This document shows positions 42,174-48,848 of a DNA stretch of 64,000 nt, piece by piece. Both the position numbers and the translations under genes were made by a program. The notes beneath the pieces were generated by a model. That model was not told where the DNA came from. It worked only from the letters and a program-made list of their open reading frames with translations, and ran no database searches. Position 1 is the stretch's first letter. Every line of letters starts with the position of its first letter. The stretch comes from Lactiplantibacillus daoliensis (lineage in GTDB: Bacteria; Bacillota; Bacilli; Lactobacillales; Lactobacillaceae), in contig NZ_BJDH01000004.1 in NCBI RefSeq assembly GCF_005405005.1, positions 124,001 through 188,000 of the forward strand. The letters are read 5' to 3'.

Positions 42174-42413
42174 CTAATCATCACGCAAGCCGCGGTCACG
42201 CTGAACTTGACGAACCTTTTCAGGGGTGACTTCTTTACCATCTTTATCATACACTTGTAACATTTCGACTTGTTGCCGGAAACCGGCCCGAAATTCTTTT
42301 AAGTATTTTTGACGTAAGTCTTTTCGTTCGAGTTCTTCTAACTCTGTGAGGCCTTCTGCCTTGGCTTTGTGCGCCAATTCATTAATTCGACTCAATAATT
42401 CTTTTGAAATCAA
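42174..42413 (-). CDS. DUF896 (YnzC/UPF0291) family protein
   Basis: A small cytoplasmic helical protein. The start is the TTG at 42413 with AAAGGAG seven bases upstream, giving 79 aa. The family pattern is visible as RINELAHKAKAEGLTELEELERKDLRQKYLKEFR (shown in parts: RINELAHKAKAEGLT, then ELERKDLRQKYL). In Bacillus the relative is encoded next to lexA; here too it lies divergently beside lexA, which suggests an SOS-linked role, though none is proven. Confidence 0.9.
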   Translation of the reverse strand: MISKELLSRINELAHKAKAEGLTELEELERKDLRQKYLKEFRAGFRQQVEMLQVYDKDGKEVTPEKVRQVQRDRGLRDD

Positions 42414-42488
42414 ACTGTTCACTCCTTTCAAAAGCATGACTAGAATACTCGATTTTTGACACTAAATCAATTAAAAGTATTTGTCAAC

Positions 42489-42502
42489 CGAACATTTGTT
42501 TG
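42489..42502. promoter_or_regulatory. LexA operator (Gram-positive SOS box)
   Basis: CGAACATTTGTTTG matches the consensus CGAAC-N4-GTTYG on both arms. It overlaps the -35 element of the lexA promoter, which indicates autorepression, and it could also act on the divergent DUF896 gene. Confidence 0.85.
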
Positions 42503-42528
42503 AAAGCGTCAAAAACCTATGCTACAAT
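42500..42528 (+). promoter_or_regulatory. Promoter of lexA
   Basis: TTGAAA (42500-42505), 17-bp spacer, TACAAT (42523-42528). The SOS box overlaps the -35 hexamer. Confidence 0.8.
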
Positions 42529-42567
42529 GATTTTAACAACTAAAGAAAATTAAAATGAGGTGCCAAG

Positions 42568-43197
42568 ATGAGTAAAACATCTGAAAGCAAACAAATGGCC
42601 GTTCTGCGTTTTATTTATGAACGTGTCAATGAAAAAGGTTACCCGCCAACCGTTCGTGAAATTGGTGAGGCCGTTGACTTATCTTCGACCTCGACCGTCC
42701 ATGGTCACATCGCCCGCCTTGAAAAGAAAGGTTTGATTCAAAAAGACCCGACTAAACCCCGTGCGATTGAAGTCACACCGGCTGGCTACGACGTCCTAGG
42801 TGTAGAAACCACACCACACCAAATTCCAATTTTAGGGACAGTTGCGGCTGGACAGCCGATTCTAGCTGTCCAGGAAGCGACCGACTATTTCCCAATTCCT
42901 AAGGATCTTGAAACTTTCGGTGGCGACCTATTCATGCTAACCATTCGCGGTGAAAGTATGATCAATATCGGTATCTTGAACGGTGATCAAGTTATTGTTC
43001 GCCGTCAAAGTTCAGCAGACAATGGCGACATCATTATTGCCATGACCGATGAGAACGAAGCAACTTGTAAACGATTCTTCAAGGAAGCGGATCATTATCG
43101 GCTCCAACCAGAGAATGACACTATGGCACCCATCATTCTAACCAACGTTTCTGTTTTGGGTAAAGTCGTGGGCCTGTATCGTGACATGTTATATTAG
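42568..43197 (+). CDS. lexA: SOS response repressor LexA
   Basis: LexA represses the SOS regulon and cuts itself when RecA is activated. The 209-aa protein has an N-terminal winged helix ([36 protein letters not shown]), the Ala-Gly self-cleavage site in GTVAAGQP, and the Ser/Lys dyad with Ser in IRGESMIN and Lys in [18 protein letters not shown] precedes the ATG. It is autoregulated through the SOS box at 42489-42502. Confidence 0.98.
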   Translation: MSKTSESKQMAVLRFIYERVNEKGYPPTVREIGEAVDLSSTSTVHGHIARLEKKGLIQKDPTKPRAIEVTPAGYDVLGVETTPHQIPILGTVAAGQPILAVQEATDYFPIPKDLETFGGDLFMLTIRGESMINIGILNGDQVIVRRQSSADNGDIIIAMTDENEATCKRFFKEADHYRLQPENDTMAPIILTNVSVLGKVVGLYRDMLY

Positions 43198-43205
43198 CAT
43201 CTACC

Positions 43206-43230
43206 AAGCAATCGTCGTTGACGGTTGCTT
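43206..43230. terminator. Bidirectional terminator between lexA and the AlkD-like gene
   Basis: Stem AAGCAATCGTC / GACGGTTGCTT with a GTT loop, then TTATTTTT on the plus strand. Confidence 0.8.
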
Positions 43231-43872
43231 TTATTTTTGTAGTGCTTTAAGGGCCTCACGCTGTGCCAACGCAGATAATTGATGACTGGTGACAAAGGCC
43301 TTTACCCACGCCGGAGCCGTTTTACTATAATCTCTTAAAGCCCAGCCAATTGCCTTTTGAATGAAGAATTCTGAATCAGGTTGTGACTTTTCGATTGCTT
43401 TGGTTAAGAACACCGGATCCGTCGCATCTTTTAAGCTTAATTGTAATGTGATGCCAACTCGGCGGGGCCACATCTCATCGGTGGTAATAAATTGGTTGCC
43501 GCAAGTCGTTAAACATTCCTGCTCAACTAAATAAGTTGTCATAACTTTGCGCCAAGCATCCACCGTGTCCCACCACGCTTTTACCGTGATCTGGGTGACA
43601 CACCAGTCAAACAACTCCGGTGTAAAACGTTTGACGTTGGCTAATGCGAGATCAATCGCAACGTACTGATATTCACGGGCCGGTTGCTGCATGTAGCCGG
43701 CAATCCACGCTTGCAATTCCGATAAATCTACTTGTCGACTTAATTTAATTATCGGCTTTGTAAGTTCACGTCGTTCGGTCGCCTTAACACCTAAAAAGAA
43801 AAATTGATCACGCATGTACGCCGCCATCGCAACTTGATTTTCGGGATGACTCGGCAAAAATAACTGTGGCAA
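43231..43872 (-). CDS. AlkD-like DNA alkylation repair protein
   Basis: An all-helical HEAT-repeat DNA glycosylase of the AlkC/AlkD superfamily, thought to excise alkylated bases. The 213-aa protein has the family start FFLGVKATERRELTKPII and conserved WWDTVD and FFIQKAIGWALRDYSK motifs. The start is TTG with AAAGGAG upstream. It converges on lexA; a shared theme of DNA damage is visible, but no LexA site lies on its own promoter. Confidence 0.93.
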   Translation of the reverse strand: MPQLFLPSHPENQVAMAAYMRDQFFFLGVKATERRELTKPIIKLSRQVDLSELQAWIAGYMQQPAREYQYVAIDLALANVKRFTPELFDWCVTQITVKAWWDTVDAWRKVMTTYLVEQECLTTCGNQFITTDEMWPRRVGITLQLSLKDATDPVFLTKAIEKSQPDSEFFIQKAIGWALRDYSKTAPAWVKAFVTSHQLSALAQREALKALQK

Positions 43873-43969
43873 TTAAAAAGCTCCTTTCAGTCCAATGAAT
43901 TTAACGCTCATCAATGAAGCTGTCAATGGTATAATGATTACACTAATTTAAAATTTGGGGGTTGGTTTC

Positions 43970-44587
43970 ATGTTATTCTTAGCCATTATTGGCTTACTTC
44001 TTTTTCTCTTGGCCTTTTTCTCAGTTCTATCTGCACGTCAAAGTGGCGGTGGTTGGAAATTTCTAGCCGTCGTCGCCGTCTTGAGTGCATTGTTAACCAT
44101 TTTCGCAATTGTTAAATTACCCTACTGGCCCTACAATCAAACTCACAACGCTAAAACAACGGCTACCTCAAGTAGCAGTGCCAGCAAAAACAATCGTACC
44201 GCAAAAATCGGTTCTTCTGAGGTTGTTTTTAACGAAGCCAACCAAAAGAAAGCTGCTGCAACCACTGAGCTTAAAGAAAACAGCATTCTAAAACAACTCA
44301 AGTCAAATTACAAATCGATGGGAACAGTTAGCTTGGATCGTAAGACCAAAACATTCACGGTGACCCCTACGAATGCGAAGTATGTTAAATCGCTAAAAAC
44401 GGTCAAACAGTATCCGGACAAGAACCAAAAAGCAATCACAACGATTACACAGAACTATGAATCCTTATCAAACTCAATCAAAAAACATTTAGCTAAGGGT
44501 TACACGATTCAGTTGTTAGAACCAAGCACCACTAATGCGCTACTTAGCGTAAAAGATGGTGAAGTTGTCACTAACAACTTCAAATAA
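43970..44587 (+). CDS. Membrane-anchored protein of unknown function (205 aa)
   Basis: Not recognised. The start is taken at the ATG 43970 with GGGGG about eight bases upstream; a TTG at 43955 would add five residues. Two hydrophobic segments near the N-terminus (about 1-20 and 32-50) are followed by a Ser/Thr/Lys/Asn linker (about 55-80) and an extracellular or cytoplasmic basic domain rich in Lys and Thr. The closing domain (about 90-205) looks alpha/beta. It has its own terminator. Confidence 0.75.
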   Translation: MLFLAIIGLLLFLLAFFSVLSARQSGGGWKFLAVVAVLSALLTIFAIVKLPYWPYNQTHNAKTTATSSSSASKNNRTAKIGSSEVVFNEANQKKAAATTELKENSILKQLKSNYKSMGTVSLDRKTKTFTVTPTNAKYVKSLKTVKQYPDKNQKAITTITQNYESLSNSIKKHLAKGYTIQLLEPSTTNALLSVKDGEVVTNNFK

Positions 44588-44590
44588 TAA

Positions 44591-44632
44591 AATGCGTTGT
44601 CAAACCACTCAAACTGTGGCTAGCAACGCATT
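44591..44632. terminator. Bidirectional terminator between the 205-aa gene and mvaS
   Basis: Outer arms AATGCGTTG / CAACGCATT with an inner CCAC / GTGG pairing, then seven T on the plus strand and TTTATTATTT on the minus. Confidence 0.8.
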
Positions 44633-44635
44633 TTT

Positions 44636-45805
44636 TTAGTTCTCGCGATCTTGATATTGTCGTTGCTCATGCCGTTGCCCCGTCAGGACAAAGCGATGTG
44701 GGTCATCATCACAAGCAATCGTTTGATCGTCAGCGTTGAGTGCCAGCTGACCATTAAACAACATCTCATATTCTGTCACACTCACTCGGCGTCGACGTGC
44801 CAATCGCTGTGGCAACCCTAAGTCTAAGCCCTGCTGATAGTTTGCTTGTAAGCGACCAGTATAAAATTCACCCTCAGCACCTGAACCATAGCTAAATAGT
44901 CCAATCAGATCATCAGTCATTAGCTCAGGATCAGTCAATAATAGGGAAAGTAAGCTTAAATACAGTGAACCCGTATAAAGATTTCCGACTTCACGGTTTA
45001 ACTGACGGGCATGTTCAAAATGAGTTGATAATGCTTGTTGCTGTGTTGTCGTTGCCATTGGCAGGACACTGCGCAATGCTTTTAAACCCATTTTTGTATA
45101 TGGCAAATGGAAAGTTAGCGCCTTAAAAGCCTCAATTGTTGTCTGCTGCTCTTCGAGGTAAGTCTTAAAAACATCCTGAAAATAATCAATGTAGATGTTG
45201 GACGAATACTTGCCATCAACTAAGGCCGTCGTGTGGTATAGTGGCCGCCAAAAGTCCATCACATCTTGACTCAATAATACCGAATCATCTGCCAAAGCCA
45301 ACACTTGCGGGTCCGCACTAATTAACATCGCCATGGCCCCACCGCCCTGCGTGGGTTCCCCAGGCGTATGTAAACCATAACGAGCAATATCGGTCCCAAT
45401 TACCAGTGCCTTTTTTTCAGGATGAACATGAACGTGATCCTGCGCTAATTTCACCCCAGCAGTGGCGGCATAGCAAGCTTCCTTCATCTCAATGGTTCGC
45501 AGCCGTCGATCTAGCCCCAGCAGTTTAGCAACGTAGATGGCGGCCGCCTTAGAGTTATCGACACCCGATTCCGTTGCGACGATCAGGAGATCAATCGCCT
45601 TGATATCTGCTGCCGTTAGCATCGGCGCAGCGGCATTTGCTGCCAATGTTACTGCGTCTTGACTGGGTGGAATCACTGCCATTTTTGATTGGCCAATGCC
45701 AATTAAATATTTGTCAGGTGCTTCATTACGAGCAGTTGCTAATTCTGCCATATCGACATACAAGTGTGAACTTGCAAAATGTAGCTTATCTATTCCAATT
45801 TTCAA
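44636..45805 (-). CDS. mvaS: Hydroxymethylglutaryl-CoA synthase
   Basis: MvaS condenses acetyl-CoA with acetoacetyl-CoA in the mevalonate pathway. The start is the TTG at 45805 with GGAGG seven bases before, giving 389 aa beginning MKIGIDKLHFASSHLYVDM; the ATG at 45829 lacks a site. The catalytic Cys is in EMKEACYAATAG, the His region in FHLPYTKMGLKALRSV, and GSGAEGEFY closes the active site. It supplies isoprenoid precursors used by UppS. Confidence 0.96.
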   Translation of the reverse strand: MKIGIDKLHFASSHLYVDMAELATARNEAPDKYLIGIGQSKMAVIPPSQDAVTLAANAAAPMLTAADIKAIDLLIVATESGVDNSKAAAIYVAKLLGLDRRLRTIEMKEACYAATAGVKLAQDHVHVHPEKKALVIGTDIARYGLHTPGEPTQGGGAMAMLISADPQVLALADDSVLLSQDVMDFWRPLYHTTALVDGKYSSNIYIDYFQDVFKTYLEEQQTTIEAFKALTFHLPYTKMGLKALRSVLPMATTTQQQALSTHFEHARQLNREVGNLYTGSLYLSLLSLLLTDPELMTDDLIGLFSYGSGAEGEFYTGRLQANYQQGLDLGLPQRLARRRRVSVTEYEMLFNGQLALNADDQTIACDDDPHRFVLTGQRHEQRQYQDREN

Positions 45806-45842
45806 CGTATTTCCTCCAGTTTGGCTCATACAATGATTTCAT

Positions 45843-46226
45843 TCAATGTCGCCGACCTAAGTAATGAAAATCAGGGTCAGTACCAATTTTGTAGCATGCA
45901 AATGACTTCGCCAACTCATTGTGAAAGGTCACTAAAATCGCTGGGGTCGCCCAAGTTGACGCTCCCCAAAAGACTGTATCATCGAACTCACGATAATCAT
46001 TAGGATAGCGATAATAGCCCCACTTATCATCCCACATCGTGCCATGCGTATTAAGCCAATCTTCAGCTAACCCAGCTTGCACGACCGCAATAACATCCTG
46101 GTTGTCACGGATTAGTTGCGCCATTTTATCCCAATCAAGTTGCCACTCATGTCGATTGGGATTTTTTATCCGGCTTCCCATCGGGGTATGCTGCAAATCA
46201 ATTGGTTTCAGATCAATAAAATCCAT
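45843..46226 (-). CDS. Protein of unknown function, Trp/Tyr/Asp-rich (127 aa)
   Basis: Not recognised. The start is the ATG at 46226, preceded by AGAGGTGATTCAG; the upstream GTG at 46235 is less likely. The product is soluble and unusually rich in aromatic and Asp residues (for example WDDKWGYYRYPNDYREFDDT). No signal peptide is present. It lies 37 bases upstream of mvaS on the same strand and may share a transcript. No function can be inferred from sequence. Confidence 0.7.
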   Translation of the reverse strand: MDFIDLKPIDLQHTPMGSRIKNPNRHEWQLDWDKMAQLIRDNQDVIAVVQAGLAEDWLNTHGTMWDDKWGYYRYPNDYREFDDTVFWGASTWATPAILVTFHNELAKSFACYKIGTDPDFHYLGRRH

Positions 46227-46303
46227 CTGAATCACCTCTTAAACTTCCATGTCTAAGTTTACTTAAATCTAACAAATTCAGCAAGTTACTCGCCCAAAAT
46301 AAA

Positions 46304-46331
46304 AAAGCGACCGGCCAACGCCGATCACTTT
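46304..46331 (-). terminator. Terminator after the Asp-rich lipoprotein gene
   Basis: Stem AAAGCGACCGGC / GCCGATCACTTT (with G-T pairs) and a short loop; on the minus strand six T follow. Confidence 0.75.
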
Positions 46332-46343
46332 CTGATCATTGAT

Positions 46344-47177
46344 TTAAAGTTTAATTACTGAATCTGTCTGTTGATTAAGCATTGCTGGAGTGACAACTTG
46401 CCAAGCTTCGTTGTCAGCGGTACTGTCATCGTCGGTTGACTCATCGTCATCATCTTGAGTATCTGCGTCTTGATCATCTGTTGAATCATCATCTTGACTG
46501 TCGGTATCTTGATTATCCGTTGTGTCATCGTTACTATCCGTATCGTCATCATTGGTATCTTCGTCGTCATTGTCATCATTTGTATCTTCATCATCATCGT
46601 CATTGGTGTCATCATCACTGTCATCCGAATACGAATCTGCTTTAGATACTGCCTTCGCTGACAGTGCGGCCACTAAGCTAACATCATCTTGACTATTAAT
46701 AAATTGCTTAAGCAAGTCAGCCTTGCTCAAGGTCACATGAGGAAAAGTGCTCCATGCGCCTTCCCCGGATGACGGTGCGACCGTTACAGTCGCTGCGGAG
46801 ATTGAAATCAAACCACATTCAGAATCAACGGTTCCTTGGTCGATCATACCATCTGATAGTTCAAAGTCAGGTGATTCATTTGCATCTGAAATTGAGTAAT
46901 GCCATTCCTTTAGATAAGCCAACACATACCAATCATTATCAGTCAGTTGCTTTGCAAACTGATTACCACTCGCAGCAGACTCAGTGACATCATGATTTGA
47001 GTTCGTATCACTTTTCACCGCAGTCTTCTTGGAACTATGATGCTTATGTTTCTTATGACTGACTTGACTCACTTTCGAATGGCTACTAACAGTATTTGAA
47101 GACTGCTTTTCACTTCCACAACCTACTAACACAACTGCCATCATTAAAAATGACACCCCGACGAGAAACTTTTTCAA
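46344..47177 (-). CDS. Lipoprotein with Asp/Thr/Asn-rich low-complexity segment (277 aa)
   Basis: The start is taken as the TTG at 47177 because GGAGGGG precedes it; the reading to 47192 would put that site inside the coding region. A lipoprotein signal peptide ends at VVLVGC, so the mature protein is anchored by its Cys. A Ser/Lys/His-rich linker follows, then a folded-looking domain (about 65-170, with NDWYVLAYLKEWHYS) and an internal run of Asp, Thr, Asn, Ser and Gln (about 175-255), and finally a normal C-terminus ending QQTDSVIKL. The function is unknown. Confidence 0.8.
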   Translation of the reverse strand: MKKFLVGVSFLMMAVVLVGCGSEKQSSNTVSSHSKVSQVSHKKHKHHSSKKTAVKSDTNSNHDVTESAASGNQFAKQLTDNDWYVLAYLKEWHYSISDANESPDFELSDGMIDQGTVDSECGLISISAATVTVAPSSGEGAWSTFPHVTLSKADLLKQFINSQDDVSLVAALSAKAVSKADSYSDDSDDDTNDDDDEDTNDDNDDEDTNDDDTDSNDDTTDNQDTDSQDDDSTDDQDADTQDDDDESTDDDSTADNEAWQVVTPAMLNQQTDSVIKL

Positions 47178-47316
47178 TTGAAACCCCTCCAAAAATAATT
47201 ACTTCTTACTTATATTACAATACAAATTAATTTAATTAAATAGGCCGTGTTTAACTCTGTTCACGATTTATCGCTTTCACGACTACTATCAACTAAATAA
47301 AAACACATCCTATGAC

Positions 47317-47347
47317 TTGACCTGAGACGCGTTTCATAAGTTATAGT
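47317..47347 (+). promoter_or_regulatory. Probable promoter of the EIIA-like gene
   Basis: TTGACC (47317-47322) and TATAGT (47342-47347) with an 18-19 bp spacer. The start codon follows after AGAGGAGG. Confidence 0.5.
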
Positions 47348-47380
47348 GGCGTTGAAAGTTAATTAGAGGAGGTTTTTCAA

Positions 47381-47806
47381 ATGAGTTTATTCAAACGTTC
47401 TTCAGTCATCAATCAATTGTCTGCACCGGTTCAGGGTGAATCAGTCAACGTCGAGACTATTTTTGATGGCATGAGTATCCCAGGTCAGCTCAAATTTGCG
47501 ATACACCCAAGTAATGATGCTATTTTTGCGCCACTAAATGGCGAAGTAACCGATCTGACGTCCCATCACATTGCGATGACCGCTATCTCTGGTGATTGTT
47601 ATTGGTTAACACTACAAAGATCGGCTAATGAAACAGCCGGAACTTTCGACTGGCAAGTCCGAATTGGTGATTCAATTTCGCCGTTAACCTTGTTAGGAAC
47701 ATTAACGGCAACCGACTCAAAATCACTAATTATTTGCAGCCGAATCGGACTTTCATCAACAATAGAAGCTCAAAAACAGCGTCGATTTAGTGCGATCTTT
47801 GGCTAA
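47381..47806 (+). CDS. Stand-alone degenerate EIIA-Glc-like protein
   Basis: The 141-aa protein follows the fold pattern of PTS EIIA-Glc: SAPVQGESVNVETI, then FAIHPSNDAIFAPLNGEV, then SHHIAM, and VRIGDSISP. His63 aligns with the conserved non-nucleophilic His of the EIIA-Glc NHA motif, but the phosphorylated His of HFGIDT is missing; the region reads YWLTLQRSA. It therefore is unlikely to pass on phosphate in the normal way and may be a regulatory or vestigial domain. AGAGGAGG precedes the ATG. No PTS transporter gene is near. Confidence 0.75.
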   Translation: MSLFKRSSVINQLSAPVQGESVNVETIFDGMSIPGQLKFAIHPSNDAIFAPLNGEVTDLTSHHIAMTAISGDCYWLTLQRSANETAGTFDWQVRIGDSISPLTLLGTLTATDSKSLIICSRIGLSSTIEAQKQRRFSAIFG

Positions 47807-47918
47807 CCTGATTGGGCCTTTCAAATCGCAAAGTATAAATAACCATCTGAGGCTTCTGTGCGATCAAACAAACTGGTTACTTATACCCATTCAAACTCGG
47901 AATTTTTTGAATAAATAT

Positions 47919-47946
47919 TTGTTCTCATTAGAAATTATGCTATACT
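47919..47946 (+). promoter_or_regulatory. Promoter of tRNA-Ser
   Basis: TTGTTC (47919-47924), a 16-bp spacer and TATACT (47941-47946), with the tRNA beginning at 47962. Confidence 0.65.
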
Positions 47947-47961
47947 ATTTAGGTACCATTT

Positions 47962-48049
47962 GGAGAGTTGGCAGAGTGGTAATGCACCGGACTCGAAATC
48001 CGGCGAACCGGCTAATACCGGCGCGCAGGTTCAAATCCTGTACTCTCCT
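47962..48049 (+). tRNA. tRNA-Ser(CGA)
   Basis: The acceptor arms GGAGAGT (47962-47968) and ACTCTCC (48042-48048) pair perfectly. The D arm is short (GCA / TGC), the anticodon stem CCGGA / TCCGG holds loop CTCGAAA with anticodon CGA, and a long class II variable arm (CCGG-CTAATA-CCGG) precedes the T arm with loop TTCAAAT. This pattern defines a serine tRNA reading UCG. Position 73 is T and no CCA is encoded. Confidence 0.95.
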
Positions 48050-48074
48050 TATTAGGTTGCACTACGTTAAGTTT

Positions 48075-48122
48075 AAAAATAGGCATGCCGTTAAATCAAC
48101 GTTTAGCGTCATTCCTATTTTT
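48075..48122 (+). terminator. Terminator after tRNA-Ser
   Basis: Arms AAAAATAGG / CCTATTTTT plus an ATG / CAT inner pair with a long loop; six T close it on the plus strand. Confidence 0.65.
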
Positions 48123-48202
48123 TAGTTTGCACTAAAATATGAAAAGTGTTTGCGCGCTTTTTGCGCAGATTAGTCGCAACAAGTAACCAAATTTCAATCA
48201 AT

Positions 48203-48242
48203 AAAGCAGCGGTTTCGCCATATTTAGCGAAGCCGCTGCTTT
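48203..48242. terminator. Terminator between tRNA-Ser and the 157-aa gene
   Basis: A stem of 16 bases per arm (AAAGCAGCGGTTTCGC / GCGAAGCCGCTGCTTT, with G-T pairs) and an 8-nt loop, flanked by T on both strands. It probably terminates the minus-strand gene at 48279. Confidence 0.75.
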
Positions 48243-48278
48243 TCATATCAAATTAAATTCCGCTAGCAAACTCCCAGC

Positions 48279-48752
48279 TTAGTATGTCCCTTTAATCACG
48301 AAAAATGAACCACGAATCGTCCCAGCGAGCTTAGAACGTTGACGGGCAAATTTGAATTTACCTTCAAATTCAGCTGGAACTGCCATGCCATCACTCAATT
48401 TAAAACCAACGGCCCGTTTGCCACCGTCATCAAGACTATACAAGACATTGACAGCTAATCCATTTTCATAAAAGACATACGCCCACTTGGTCCCTTCGAC
48501 AACGAATTCAGTGACCTCTAAAGGTTTGTATCCGAAATGCATCTCACGTTCGGCCAAAATCGTTTCAATCCATTTCAAAATCTCTGGCGCTTCACTGGCT
48601 GGAACTGTAACAAATTCATGTTTAAATTTATTCCAAAAGTAACGCGCTTCATTTGCGCGCAAACCCGCCAATGCGGGTGCGACTGGTGAACTTTCAAGTC
48701 CCACTGTTGACACTGTCTTAAAATCTACTTTATAGGCCAAAATTAACATCAT
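48279..48752 (-). CDS. Protein of unknown function (157 aa)
   Basis: Not recognised. The protein is soluble, with an N-terminal strand followed by an Ala-rich helix and a C-terminal half rich in Gly, Lys and aromatics (FKLSDGMAVPAEFEGKFKF). GAAGG lies directly before two adjacent ATG codons, so the start could be either or a later TTG. It stands alone between tRNA-Ser and pox, with a terminator on each side. Confidence 0.7.
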   Translation of the reverse strand: MMLILAYKVDFKTVSTVGLESSPVAPALAGLRANEARYFWNKFKHEFVTVPASEAPEILKWIETILAEREMHFGYKPLEVTEFVVEGTKWAYVFYENGLAVNVLYSLDDGGKRAVGFKLSDGMAVPAEFEGKFKFARQRSKLAGTIRGSFFVIKGTY

Positions 48753-48820
48753 CCTTCACTATTAATAATCAGAATTATACTCCGAATTGGTTAATTAAGT
48801 CACTTATTGCAACCAAAAAA

Positions 48821-48837
48821 GAGCCCTCGTCAGGCTC
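48821..48837 (-). terminator. Terminator after pox
   Basis: Stem GAGCC / GGCTC with a 7-nt loop, then six T on the minus strand. Confidence 0.75.
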
Positions 48838-48848
48838 CTCACGATAAC

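Noticed and set aside
46355-46645. Frames rich in Met/Thr or His/Leu within the lipoprotein gene
   Set aside because: They come from the repetitive GAT/GAC/ACT codons of the Asp-rich tract read in other frames.
47962-48752. tRNA-Ser as an attachment site of an integrated element
   Set aside because: No integrase is nearby and I found no second copy of the tRNA 3' end in the window.
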